From: Phoronis australis
Lineage: Eukaryota; Phoronida; Phoronidae
DNA length: 64,000 nt
Reading direction: 5' to 3'
Assembly: GCA_002633005.1 (NCBI GenBank)
Contig: NMRA01000117.1
Location: 729,894-793,893 of the forward strand
Below the pieces are notes generated by a model. That model had not been told where the DNA came from. It did no database searches and saw only the letters and a list, made by a program, of their open reading frames with translations. This document shows, one piece after another, positions 23,048 to 35,100 of this stretch. The number at the start of each line of letters is the position of its first letter. The stretch's first letter is position 1. Both the position numbers and the translations under genes were made by a program.

Positions 23048-23289
23048 TTAGTTTGGTGGTGGAGGTGGAGGCCTTGATCCCAGTATATTAACAATGACAT
23101 CAAACTGGGATGGTGGCGGTGGAGGCGGAGCTACACCGAAGCTTGATGGTGGTGGAGGAGGCGGAGCCACAGGATTGGGCGGAGGGGGGGCATGGTGTTG
23201 TTGCCATGGTGGCAGGCTGCTTGGTGGCGGAGGCGGAGCTATCTGCCAAGGAGGCGGAATACTGCTTGGCAGGGACGTTGGTGGTGGCT
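23048..23289 (-). CDS. SF1: SF1 last coding exon
   Basis: Proline tracts, PPWQ and a terminal PPPPPPN before TAA at 23048-23050, as in the animal SF1 C-terminus. The acceptor is a long T-run then CAG. Confidence 0.88.
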
Positions 23290-26200
23290 CTGAAAAAAAA
23301 AGAGTGCAGGTGGTAAATAATAACACCTAAGCAATAACAGAATACAAACTCAATAATACAGCTTTTATGAAGTGTCTAAGAACACTACACTTGCATTGAA
23401 GTGAAAACAACCCTTGGAATATATTGCCAGACTGTAATAACAAAACCTGGCAAATGTGTGTTTGTGTGCGCGTGCATGNGAGTGAGTGAGCGAGCGAGCG
23501 AGCGAGCGAGCGTGTGTGTGTGTGTGTGTGTGTGTGTTCAGAATTACACGTCTTTAAACATTTGTTAGTTGCAGAGAACACCTTAATCAACAAAGGTATT
23601 TACTGTCACACTTCAGCAACATTTGACAAATAAACCAAACACTTACGTTGCCATGGAAACTGCTGTGACGACTGAGACGAGGGAGGTGGAGGAGGTGGTG
23701 CTGACAACAGTGATCGGGGTGGAACACCTGAAATGAAACAATTTTCAGTTGACGACAAAAAATGCGACAATAACGTGACTACTACATGTTAGAATCAATG
23801 GGACCCAAACTGCCATACTTCAAAGCTATTGCTTCTTCCAGCAACTTAAATTGGCTGTAAACCTGCCACTATATCATAATTTAGACTACTTGCCGCTATG
23901 TAATTGGTTTCAAATTGTTCCTCAGCCAATTGCAACTTAATTTCAGGGCTTTGAAATAACTGACAGTTTGTTAATATTGCTCGAGACTAGCCTCTTCAAG
24001 ATAACTAGTCATAGTGTGTCATTTCATGCACAGAGCAGTCTACGTAACTGACAGTTTGTTAATATTGCTCGAGACTAGCCTCTTCAAGATAACTAGTCAC
24101 AGCGTGTCATTTCATGCACAGAGCACAGTCTCCAGGAAAAAAAGAACCACGAGCATTTTGAAAACTCAGATATCACTTCCTACCCGCCTCAGTAAAGAAC
24201 AAGTTGAGACTAATTTTATATCTGCAAGTGTTCTGATTCAAAAGTTCGTTACCTATACAGAACGTGGGTTTATAGAAGAGCTGAGATTAATTCATGCCTA
24301 AAAACTTAGATTTTGATTTTTCTAGGATACAAACTGTTTTAAATGCAAGTAGACAAAATTAAATATGATCTAAACGCAATTAACTGCATTAAATGTAATA
24401 GAAACAGACAAGACTAAATTCAACATCATCTATACAGTCAGACACTGTGCCCACTAGTTACAACGTCTCCACAAAACCCTATGCACACGTGCACATTGCA
24501 TGCAATGTCTTTATAATCCTAACTTAATACGATTACAGCTGCCTACGAGCTACATCGCCATCGGTTCGCTTGTTCAGACAATTACCAGCAATGTGTGAGG
24601 AAAATGTCCCAGCCTTTAAGTGGGTAATTATAGTTTTGTGCCAAAAAACATTGTAACTTACCCATACTACCTGAAGACTGTGATGTGTTGGGTGGTCCAG
24701 AATTGGTTTGCCAAGGAGGCATAACAGGAGGAGGCAACGATGTGGGAGGGATTAGAGGCGGGGGCTGTGATGTGGTGGGAGGAGTAAAGGATGATGACGT
24801 GTTCAATGACAGCAAAGAAGGCGGAGTCTGTTGAGGTGGTGGCTGGTCCCAAAGACTTCTTGGGGGAGGCTGGAACAAAATAAGATATAATTTGGCTGTC
24901 ATTAAATGTTTTCAGATGCTCCTTATCCTAATCATCACTCCTTTGAGATGGGTAGACCAGCCATATTTTATTTTTGTTGCATTTTGACTTGGGCCTTACC
25001 AGTTGCATTATACTATACAAGTAACAAACAACCAATCTCCACTAGTTACACTCCAATACAAAAATGGCATCACAATACAGGCACTTCCTGTAACAGAATC
25101 AATAGTAAACAAGAGCAACACGTACACCACAACAGATGACTATTGTTCCAAACATTCCCACTGTAAGCAATGCAAGTACACTTAAAATAGCCTGTAAGAG
25201 GCGCAAAGTGAACCAGTGATGCTCTCCTCAATAGAAAAACACATGTCACCTCTAATCATTGCCAAAAAGAACATTCTGTTTCAATATACATCGGAACTCA
25301 CCAGTGGTGTTGCGTTTGCTTGGGTGAGAGGAGGGGGATGACCACGTCCGAAAGCAGGTGGTGGCTGATCATTGAACCGTGACTGTCTGAATGGGAGCCT
25401 ATTTTGTGTTGGGGGATTACTGAATCCACTTGACGTCTTGGTTGGAGGTGGAGGGCCTTCACCAAGTTCAGCCATCAACGACATGTACTGAAAGAAAGAC
25501 AAATCATCTATGGAACCAAAAACATGACACACAGAAGCCATGAATGCAGGCACTTGTCCTTCAAAGATACCTTTCTCAAAAAACTACTGGTCTTGGACAA
25601 TGGGACAATAACATGAAAATAGTTGACTCTGGCTGGTGATTCCCGTCTCTAGTAAATCAAGCAAGAGTTAAGCTAGGAAATAGGTATATAAATTGAAATA
25701 TACAGACTGGCTTTGTAATCTGTTGTAACTTATAGTGATCAGAAACTGAAAACAGAAGTTAAAAAATTTACACATTATATAGGTAGCCATTACGAGGATC
25801 GCTAAAGCCTGGGATCGCAACCACCAAACTATTTCCCAGACTCAACTAGAAAACCGACCAATCACATAACACATTTTGACTGAATTTCCAACTTCAAGTG
25901 ATGGGATTGGACAATTTTCGAGTTGAACTTAAGAAAAGTTTGGTGGACGCGAGCCCAGAGGAAAACTGGGCGAGTGCTGCTTCTCACTTCACTATCCATC
26001 TTGGCCTTGTCAACTGTTGAGGCAGGCGCAGCCTGCCCAGTCTGTTGCTGCATTTGGCGGAACGTGTCCCCCGGCCGCTTCTCCCGGCAGTCCTTGCTCA
26101 AGTGACCGGCGCCACCGCAGATGGTGCAGATGATTTGGTTGGTCACAATCTCTTGGGCCTCCTGAAGTTGCTTCAGTTTGCTGCACAGAAATAATGAGTG

Positions 26201-29200
26201 TTGGACCAGTTAACAATATGCTAACCTAAAACAACTATGGAAATCCCCTTACTGGTTACAACATTATACATAATCTTTTTAGTGCTCTCACCTTGTCCAT
26301 AACTTAACATCATTTTCCCCTCAACGCAATTACAGTAATAACTCTTGACACAACTTTCAAGAAAGTATGCAGTGTAACGGGTCTCAATTTCCACACTCAA
26401 AAAAGGCTGAGCACACGATTCAATTTGCAGAAGTAAGATCTCTTGAATAATTTAATGCAAAACAGAATTTTTGAATGCACAGCAAACAGATGTTTTGGAC
26501 AACAAACTTAACACTATAAACAAGATGGCGTGTGACACTCTCCATGTCGACATGCAACTACATACGCCAGTCCGTCACTCTCTCGCAGTGTGCCGTTGAG
26601 CAAGGCCAGCTGTCGCAGCTGTTTCCTTCGAAGATCGTTCTCTCCTTCGGGGACTTGAATGCCCTGTTCAATGATCTCACGAATCTGCAATCAAACAGTG
26701 GCAATCTCAGACAGAAGCCCCTTCACAATTTGTTCTCTTCAAACTGTCCAAAAGTGATGGATAACTTGATAAATGCGTAAAAAATAAACAAGCTCATTTT
26801 AAGATAGGTAGCTGTGTCCTGTACTAAAAATGTCTAATTTTTAACGTCACTCCCAAGGAGCTGTGATGACAGAGTCTTAAGGACAAAATCTTGTGGACAA
26901 CGTGTTGCCAGGACTTGTAATCAAACACACACTTTGCTGAGTGGCAATGTAAATCTCAGTACCATTATTACCCAACCATGGTCATACCTGATCAAAACTT
27001 GAAACCTGGTTACAAAATCTTGTGGACAACGTGTTGCCAGGACTTGTAATCAAACACACACTTTGCTGAGTGGCAATGTAAATCTCAGTACCATTATTAC
27101 CCAACCATGGTCATACCTGATCAAAACTTGAAACCTGGTTACAAAAAACTATAATGCAACATAAAGGTACAACATAATAACGTGATAACTAGTTAGCCCA
27201 CCTTGGCAGCAGCCAACTTGACGTTATCTGGGTTATTTGCCGTGATGTAAGCGTGTAAAGGCTCATCCTCGCCGGGAAGCGGTTGGCCCGCCTTGCGACC
27301 TATCTTGCCCTCCTTTACGGAACCTCGCCCACGAATAATGACTTTGGCACCAGTCTAAACACGACGAATACATCAGTGGGTTAGATAGCATCTGCTCACA
27401 TCTCAAGTACTCAGTACTCAACAATGTAGAAATCAAACAACTGTTAACAAATCAGCTGAAAGGGAAAATTACCCAACGCACAGGCAAAGTGGCAATTCTG
27501 TTCATTGACTCAGAAGCCATTTCCCAGAGAACCAAATGCCAGCTACATTTCTATGGTCATGCTAACACCAGAACATTTCTCAAAGAAATTACGCTAATTC
27601 TTTACTTATTCAGCACAAAATATCGCAAACTCATAGAATTTCATTTTGCCAACTTTCTCGAACAGAGAAGAAAACTCTTCATTGAAGTTCAACTGTTTAT
27701 GGCAAAGTCTCAGAAAAATGGAATTGTACCCTTTTGTGCAAAGAAACCGAATAATTACTGTAATGCCATTTTGCAACCTGGGAATGTTTTCAGACTTACT
27801 TCTTTCTCCAAGTCCTTTAGGGTGTTTCCTCTGGGTCCGATGAGTAGTCCAACAAAGTTGATATCTGGATGTTCTTCTTGAGGAATCATCACTTTGTCGT
27901 TCACACGCACCATGGGTGGCCTGGGCAATTAAAATAGACAACTGTTGCAGTTACGACTGACTACAGGAAGTAAGGAGAAAAACACCACTGGAGAGAACAG
28001 TGAAAGGAAAGAGTGCAGGTTGGCAATCACATCATTCAGGGTAAGTGAAATGTATTATGAATAACAAAAAAAACAACATAGGACAAATTTCAGACCAATC
28101 AGGAAACAGGAAATAAACCAACCAGCAAGCAATTATGTCCACAGCTGGATCGGTTAATGAACTCGAAACTTCTCTCAACAATGAGCTAGCCATTATCCAT
28201 GACTGGCTGATTCAAAATAAACTCACTCTTAACGTTAGTAAAACCAAGTCGATGCTGTTTGGAACCCACCAGAAATTAAAGCAACAAAAACTATCCCTTT
28301 CTATCAACGGTTCTCCCATCGAGAATGTTGACAAGTTTAAAGTACTTGGGCCTTATTTTAGATCCCAATCTTAAATTTAATATGCACATAGATCATATCA
28401 CAAAGAAATTATCAAAGAAAATCGGTGTACTTAAACGTCTAGGCAAATTTCTTAATGTCCGTACCCTTAAGACCCTTTACCATTGTATTATTCAGCCTCA
28501 TATTGATTATTGTTTACCGGTTTGGGGGCACACTAGTGACACACTTGTAAACAAAGTCCAAGTAATCCAAAATAGAGCCGCCAGGGCTATCCTGGGTACT
28601 AAAATTAGGGACACTAGGGTTGACGACTTGTACTCCAAGCTGGGATTTATGAAAGTAAGACAAAGAAATAAATATCTCTCTGCCTGTTGTATATACAGAT
28701 GTATCAATGGCTTGGCTCCAGCATATCTCAGCAGTAAATTCAATAGCAGTCAGGCTGTTTATTCTACACGTTCTTCTGTTGCTGGCAATGTTTCTTCTAA
28801 AAAAATTAAAACCGAGACTGGCAAGAGATCTTTTATCTATGCAGCTGCTATAATATGGAATTCTTTTAGCCCAGAAATTAAACGGTCCAACTCAATTACT
28901 ACCTTTAAAGTTAATGTTAAAAAGTGGCTGTAATTTACTTAACCTTTTATACCCTGCCTATCTTAATCATGTCATTTTTTCATTGTCGTAAATACTCTCA
29001 TTGTCTAGAGTCATCTCTTAATTTATTTCATCTGTCTTAGTTAATTTTTTACCATTATTTGTCATTTAGTTATTGTCTTAATTCTCAACCTTAACTGTTT
29101 TAATTGTATCTTTGTTACGTATATTTCATTGTTGTTTTATTACTTCATTGTATTATATTACTGTTTTTCTTGTTGAGGGCCCTCTTGGAAAGCAGTGCTA

Positions 29201-32200
29201 TCACTGAAGAGGCCACCCTCATTTTAAATATCACAATAAAAAAAAAATAAAAAAAGCTTCGGCACATGACTTTTCCTTCCGTATAAATATAAACTGGACA
29301 TCAGTAGCAAATAGTCTTTAGATATCAACAGTCTCAACATGACTCGGTCATGCCATCAGCATACAGCAACACACTGACCCAGTATGATAATGATAACCAT
29401 ATTCACTGTTTTGTCTTACAGTTTTAAAAGTCTTACACACTTAAAGGTAAAAAGGAAAATAGGAGGTTGTTTGAATACTGCTTAAATAGCAACAAAACAT
29501 GTGTACAAGTGGTGACCAAAGAAACAAATAATTTGTGGCTTTTCTTAAAGGGCAATGTTATCTTATTGAAGGTCGTTTTAGTCATGTTAAACATTTTACA
29601 CACTATAAAGGTATTTTTACTATTTAGTCGCTTTCTATTATAACGAAATAAAGAGCAGTTTCTTAAACCAGGAGTGTGCTGCAGTGCACACATTGCGGAA
29701 ACGTCATTTGGTCTAACTAAGATGTGTTCCCTTGCTTTTCAGTTGCTTTAACTACGCTCAAGGGCCATGACCCCAACAGATCAGTCCAAATGACATGACA
29801 ATTGACCTATTGCCAGGATTTTGAGTGACGGCTGAACTGACCATTTAAAATGCAGCATTATTGACACACCTTCGTTTCCAAGCCGCCATTTTACCCAACA
29901 AACAACACGTTGCCGGGTAAAACTTATTGTTTGTTAGTAGACATTATGCAAGGAGGCGGAGCTTGCGATAGGTCAATTAGTCTTTAACTTAAGCAGTGAT
30001 GAGGGAACAGGTAATAAAGGTAGTACAACAATGATTCAACTTGTCAGACACACAACATTTGGATTACACGACTCGCTTGGGGCATCTCAATTTAGGAGTG
30101 TTCTGGAGACCTAGTTTCCTACGACGAAAGCAAGATATCACAAAATCGTACATTTCGAGAGTATGGATGGGAGTTAACTAGCCTATCATAGCAAAATTGT
30201 GCCCACTGAAACGATTGGTCAGAAAGGTTGCAGAGTTGAATTCTGGGATTTAATGCACCGTTTCTGTTACATAAACAAAGCTTATTTCTTGCAGCCCTGG
30301 TTTGAAGGATTGCTAACATCAATTCGATAGATAAAAAAAGACTAAAACGATTGAAAATAACCACTAGAATGAAGGATGCCAAATAAACCTTCAAAAAAGG
30401 TAGCAATTACATCCAACTACGCAGTGGAAATTTGTCTAGGTTCCTCAAAGTTATGGCGTCCAACTTTGCAATGGAATTTTGCGGATTTATGATGCGAGAG
30501 AGATTTTGCCAACCTTTCTGATAACTACTGATAATCCATGGTTAAGGATTCGACATACTTGTAATCAGCGGGAGGCTTGTAGTCTTCGTTAAGCTGCAGG
30601 GCCTTGGTGACCAGTTCATGCCTTTCCTCCTCCAGACGTTTCCTAGTGCGGTACTCGCGGGTGTTCAGTCTCTTCCCTTCATTGTTGTAGATGGGCTCGG
30701 GTGAAGGCGATCTGGAAAGAGACCTGGCGGCATAAATGACAGATTTCAGAATACTCAACCGTCGTGCATAGTCCAAGGAGGAACGAGTATAAATCAACCC
30801 AACATTGGACTATATGACTCTCGGTTGAAACTGGTGTAGGTAACTATTTGTTTTCCACTGCACAGGTTTACGTTAAACACAGTTTGCAACAGATATCTTT
30901 TCAGTTAGAGCAAACATGTTGGGGTTTTCTGGTTAAAGTGAGATTGTGCAACACAGGCTTACAAAGTGACTAGTATGCTGGGAAATACAACTATTTCAAA
31001 ACCCAGACTGGTTTTGTTTTGCTTTCATCTCGAGTTGGTCAGAGGAAACGATTCAAGTCCTGAGACGAGGAGTCATGAAGCTCGGGTGGCACTGTTAGCG
31101 TGTTAAAACTACAAACTTGTCTAGTTTTTGGACTCCAAAAGCATCTGTAGTCTTTTTAACATGTGACGTTTCTATCCAGAAGACTTCTGACCACTTACAC
31201 CCGTGGAATGTTTTTTTGTAAGCACACTAAATAAAAGACAAGACTAAACTGAGCTGGCTAAAGAACAAGCTGCAAACCACGTTTAAGATGGAAAACATGT
31301 GCTTTAACCGGCGACCCACACGTCCGCGGACAACAAACCTTCGACTCTTACTACAGGTGTCGTCTGGTATCTAACCTATGGCGATCTGGAAGTTTTTAAA
31401 TTTGGATTAGGGTTACTTGTGAAAGGAAAAAGTGGTTTACAAAAAAGCATCACGTTCCTGCAATGAATTGATTAGATTATCGATTTTTGCTGGAAGGAAC
31501 ATTGAATTAGCCACACGACATTACCCTAAGCTACAAAATATTACGATCGTTACTTTATCGCCCCCAATCACATCCCCAGACTACATACCATACTCGAGCT
31601 AAAAACACTTTTGATTGACTAAAAAGCAACGACACTTTAGTAGAGCACAATTTTCAACTCAAACAAAACTATAGCACAGTGTTCAGAGACGTGAATGGTT
31701 TAAGTAATGATAGACGAACGTGCTATCCTGGAAAATTAGGTTAAGATGAAAACACATAAAATGACTGTACACATTACCTGGAAGGTGATAATGCAAGGCT
31801 GGTGTAAGTAAATAACAAATTACTGATCACCACAGCAGAAGAGATGAACAACATGACAAGACCCACTGACAAAACTGAGTTGTCCGACCAGCAACAATGG
31901 AATACTTTTCGTTAATAAAAATGCTGATTGCCATCGCCGAAAATAATTTTGTACATGCAAGCACCCATTGTGAAATTGTAAGCAAAGCAAGATTATGATT
32001 AAGATTCCTCAAGCAATCGGAGTTGAATTATGACAGACAGAAGGAAGTCGTCAAATTACAAAATTTGAGAGAAAGCAAGCATACTCTTGAGATGAGCTGG
32101 ACTTGCGTGGAGTACTTGAGCAACTACCGTGGTCTACCCAAACTTATTGGCACTAAGCCAACATTAGATTGCATTTAAAAGTTCAAATGACTCGTTTAGG

Positions 32201-34430
32201 ATAAACATAGGAGCCGGGCTAGCACTTTGATAAAAACATAAAATACACTGTTCTGCCAAGCAGGGTGCAGTTGGGTACATGTCAAAGCTCAGAACTAGCT
32301 TCGACTATCTGCGAAAGCATTGTGTGTAAGAATGGCTCGTGAAAGAAATAAGAAGTTGAAACTTGGAGAATTTATGCAACAAACCAACACATCTCTTCAA
32401 GTGTTGTTTCGAAGGACACTTCCATGCATTCTCTCGTATGTCCTCGCTGACAAGTTTCTTAAATCCCCGCGTCCAAATCTCATAGATATGACTTTCAAAA
32501 TGGAGACTTTTGAGACTTAACTGACGGAACATTCATTGAGAGATGTTAACACCCTAGCTAGGTCATTAACAAAATTCTTCATTTTGCATAGTGTACGAAT
32601 GAGGTTTGAACTTGCGCACATAACAAATACTTCCCATGGGAAATTTGAGGCTACAAAAATACACAAAGTGCTAGCGATGCATTCCCACCTGTAAACCATG
32701 CAGCGTCATGGCTAGTCAGCTCTAAATGAAGCCTGTGAATGGTGGAAGCATTCTTGAAACGTGATTTCCTTCTACAATTTCATTTCTGTACACAAATTAC
32801 TGGTTTTGATCAATGCTGGATTTATTGAAAAGATGACACAGGACATGAATGAAAAAAAAAAATGATAACAGAAAAGGAAGATAGCGCAAGGAAAGGAATA
32901 CCACGTGCTAATTAGTAATTCATCAGTTACTCAAGAAATCTAACGTATTATTTATCCAAAGCAATTTGAATACTTTGGCTTCCTTTTACACCACACAGAT
33001 CAGCTTAGATTGGCCCTTGCATTATCACCATATGTGATGTGGCTTGTCGCTGCCCGTAGGATAAATGAATAAGTCATTGGTACGGTGTAGACTTGCAAAC
33101 CTTTCTTCTGGGTTTGAAGGAATCCCGAGGTCACCTGAACGCAGCCGTCGACTAACTTCTTCAATCTGTAGGTGGACTGTGGGCATTAGGGTTAAAAGGG
33201 AAACAGAGTCCTGTTAATACATGTGACACAACACGACAATAGCATGACATGGACAAAATCAAATGGACAAGACAATCTTAACTGTTTCTCAAAGTTTATA
33301 TTCCAAATTCATTGTTGGATTGCTGGAATGGTACAGCATGTACTTCCACTGGTATTAATCTTTTTCACAAAGAATCAGATCCTTTTCATGTCTAAGAACA
33401 TTTTCGCAGACACGGAACGAGTCGATTTGGCTGAATTTGGAATATCACTTTAATCATAATTTTCAGAAATTTGAAATTTTTTAATTTGAAATGATGTTTC
33501 AAGCACCTGCTTTCGCTAGAAGACAATGTGCACCAAAGATGACTTTACCTTACCTGAAAATCTTAATAATCACCATTATGGAATACATCAAAAAACTGTG
33601 TCAATCAAAATTTAATCACAGGTCATCTAGCACACACATGCATAAAACGCATAACTGGCTTTCGCATAATCATGCAAACTGTTCGTTTATAACACATTAA
33701 CACAATTCACATTTCAAAACACAAGATCCTCATTTTATGCAATTACGCACCCATTTCCCGCAAATAGCAACAGTTGCTTAACAAAAGTTACAGATTAAAC
33801 AATAAAAGACACAAGTGGAAACAAATGAAGAAGACAATGGCTATAAATCTGACTTGGCACCAATTAGTAAAAATTCGTACACAATGCAATTAAATCTACT
33901 TATTAATTAAAATGTACAACAGTCAAGTCAAAATCGAATGTTGACTGATGAATTAGACTACAGTGAGAAGAAATTCTTAGCCACCTGAAAGGGCCCGTCT
34001 TGTTAGTATAGTTCATCAGTGTACATTTTAAAGCAATAACACAAAATATTTATCATCCTTGCAAAATGACAATAAAGAACAATTCACAATTATCTGTTGT
34101 CTTTACCTTGAAAAGTTAAGCTTTTGTACTTTTGGGAGGGAGAGGGGGGTTGGAAGAAAATACATCGTTTTGCGTACATCTTCAAATGGTGATAATTGTG
34201 AATAGTCCCTTAAGTCCTTTACATACTGACATACGAATTCCAAACAAAGGATTATTCACGACACTGCTGAAACATAGGTCCAGTCTAAGGAACTCCAAAT
34301 TACCTAAGTATTGGCTTTCTTGTTCAGAGGACAGTCCAGTGGGAATAACAGTCGGCATGCCCGGTATAAAAGTCTTTTCGGCCTCGTCCGACGCCCATCG
34401 ACTTTTCCTTTTCTTCTTCTTTTCAGCTGA
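23048..34430 (-). CDS. SF1: SF1, splicing factor 1 / branch-point-binding protein (whole coding span)
   Basis: SF1 binds the intron branch-point sequence and, with U2AF2, marks the 3' splice site in the early (E) spliceosome, in the nucleus. Exons in transcription order: 34430-34304, 33176-33101, 30711-30559, 27920-27800, 27354-27202, 26684-26566, 26180-25988, 25487-25302, 24869-24662, 23727-23647, 23289-23048. Lengths sum to 1659 bp and every junction keeps frame, giving 552 residues plus an unlocated first exon (the human protein is about 639). Domains in order: KRKSRW U2AF-ligand motif with [11 protein letters not shown], helix-hairpin region ([15 protein letters not shown]), KH with the GPRG loop, QUA2, a [13 protein letters not shown] zinc knuckle (CX2CX4HX4C), and a proline-rich tail with repeated PPWQ. 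It is divergent to POLR3A. Confidence 0.93.
23479..23536. repeat. Compound (GAGT/GAGC)n-(GT)n microsatellite
   Basis: It follows an N at 23479. Copy B has only a short GTGTGT at the equivalent place (about 14696-14704). Confidence 0.9.
23647..23727 (-). CDS. SF1: SF1 exon, [15 protein letters not shown]
   Basis: 81 bp between TTTCAG and GTAAGTG, ending in a PWQ motif. The frame is continuous with both neighbours. Confidence 0.85.
23961..24133. repeat. About 90-bp minisatellite, two copies
   Basis: Same unit as 16818-17172, two copies here. Confidence 0.85.
24662..24869 (-). CDS. SF1: SF1 proline-rich exon
   Basis: Encodes [14 protein letters not shown] onward, with PPWQTNSG near the 3' end. 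The donor is GTAAGT. Confidence 0.85.
25302..25487 (-). CDS. SF1: SF1 exon with YMSLMAELG
   Basis: Encodes [20 protein letters not shown], the conserved stretch just after the zinc knuckle in SF1, followed by proline and phenylalanine/arginine-rich sequence. Confidence 0.9.
25988..26180 (-). CDS. SF1: SF1 zinc-knuckle exon
   Basis: Encodes [19 protein letters not shown], the CX2CX4HX4C knuckle [14 protein letters not shown] and RPGDTF, then DKAKMDSE. The knuckle adds RNA affinity next to the KH-QUA2 fold. Confidence 0.93.
26566..26684 (-). CDS. SF1: SF1 QUA2 exon
   Basis: Encodes [20 protein letters not shown] and [15 protein letters not shown]. The QLRELA-LNGTLRE segment is the QUA2 helix that holds the branch-point nucleotides with the KH domain. 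Confidence 0.93.
26883..27140. repeat. 129-bp perfect tandem duplication in an SF1 intron
   Basis: ACAAAATCTTGTGGACAACG begins at 26883 and again at 27012. The two units appear identical, so the duplication is recent or an assembly stutter. Confidence 0.9.
27202..27354 (-). CDS. SF1: SF1 KH domain exon, second half
   Basis: Encodes [37 protein letters not shown] and [14 protein letters not shown], matching the beta-strand and long variable-loop part of the SF1 KH domain. Confidence 0.94.
27800..27920 (-). CDS. SF1: SF1 KH domain exon, first half
   Basis: Encodes [20 protein letters not shown] then [24 protein letters not shown] is the RNA-gripping KH loop. Confidence 0.95.
28136..29255 (+). 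mobile_element. 5'-truncated non-LTR retrotransposon (LINE) 3' end
   Basis: The + strand encodes the C-terminal part of a reverse transcriptase: [16 protein letters not shown], a frameshift near 28345, then [20 protein letters not shown] and [17 protein letters not shown] to KVNVKKWL and a stop at 28933. A short 3' UTR ends in A-rich sequence at about 29240. The homology starts just past the expected catalytic YADD, as in a 5'-truncated insertion. It lies antisense in an SF1 intron. The style is CR1/jockey-like, clade uncertain. Confidence 0.85.
29800..29978. mobile_element. Short MITE-like element, 179 bp
   Basis: Inverted ends AATTGACCTATTGCCAG (29800) and its near complement ending GCGATAGGTCAATT (29978). 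An inner imperfect hairpin AACAAACAACA/TTGTTTGTT lies inside. No clear target duplication. Confidence 0.5.
30559..30711 (-). CDS. SF1: SF1 helix-hairpin exon
   Basis: Encodes [20 protein letters not shown] then [20 protein letters not shown], almost the same as the animal SF1 region. The SPSP motif is the known SF1 phosphorylation site (KIS/UHMK1 in mammals). Confidence 0.94.
31300..33100 (-). other. SF1: SF1 intron, no other feature seen
   Basis: The intron between 33101 and 30711. I see no further coding exon or recognisable element here. Together with 33177-34303 it is unannotated intron. Confidence 0.5.
33101..33176 (-). CDS. SF1: SF1 exon, [18 protein letters not shown]
   Basis: 76 bp between TGCCCACAG and GTTTGC. 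The LQIE-RKLR-GDLGIP-NPE segment is diagnostic of SF1. The frame is continuous through split Val and Arg codons. Confidence 0.92.
34304..34430 (-). CDS. SF1: SF1 U2AF-ligand-motif exon
   Basis: Encodes [20 protein letters not shown] then [24 protein letters not shown] is the U2AF ligand motif whose Trp inserts into the U2AF2 UHM. The acceptor choice (GGCAG|TCAGC) is the least certain boundary. The first coding exon lies upstream; ATG at 35100-35098 (MSQDGAASNNHG) is a candidate but lacks a good donor. Confidence 0.85.
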
Positions 34431-35100
34431 CTGCCACCCACCAACCTCTCCTACAACAGTCAGACAGGTTTACCCATCACAGAGTTCAGATCAAGTTGAG
34501 AAAATCACGCACACAGCATCACAAAAAACTCAGTTTATTACTCCATTGTCATACTTTTGACGACAAAATAATCACAGAGTTTCACTGGTTACAAATGAAT
34601 GTGTTCATTATGCAAAGTTTCCATCGACTGAGGTTTGATAACTCACAAGAGAAGTGATGGTATGTAATGTTTGTCAATGAGGGGCAAGAGCATGGGCTCG
34701 TCAACTTTTGGTATTAGTTTGTGGAATAGGAATAATGGGACGGGTGGTGGGAAGAGAAATTGCAATCAAAGGTGGACGGTTATTCATACTGGTTCTCTAA
34801 ATCAGGGACCACTACATCCCATGCCTTTTAGTATGGCCAGATAGCCAGGGATCCAGATCGGTGCTGAGGCGTGTTGAAACGTGGGAGGTCAGAACCGACG
34901 AGCTACAATGTTGGTTGGTCGCTGAAAGTTTCAGTGAATCTTCAAAGTGCAGAGGTTGAAGCAATATCAGTTATTTGACATATTTCTAGGAAATTTTCCA
35001 CAAATGTAATTAGGCCTACTAGAAGTAGGGCCTACTATACATGCTATATCTTGTCTTGTAATTCCCCGTGATTATTTGACGCAGCGCCATCTTGAGACAT

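Larger units (their letters stand above)
20226..26027 (-). repeat. SF1 3'-region copy A
   Basis: The copy contiguous with the upstream SF1 exons, holding the complete zinc-knuckle exon and the four downstream coding exons. It lacks the THAP element; the intact target reads GTCTTTAAACATTTG near 23551-23565. It starts after an N at 20225. Confidence 0.85.

Noticed and set aside
26530-26780. A + strand ORF across an SF1 exon
   Set aside because: Antisense of the SF1 QUA2 exon, which is clearly conserved on the minus strand.
28136-28933. An intact host reverse transcriptase gene
   Set aside because: Truncated before the catalytic motif, frameshifted, and followed by an A-rich tail; a dead LINE copy.
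35081-35100. SF1 first coding exon (MSQDGAASNNHG)
   Set aside because: A plausible position and start, but no acceptable donor precedes the in-frame stop, so it was not annotated as an exon.
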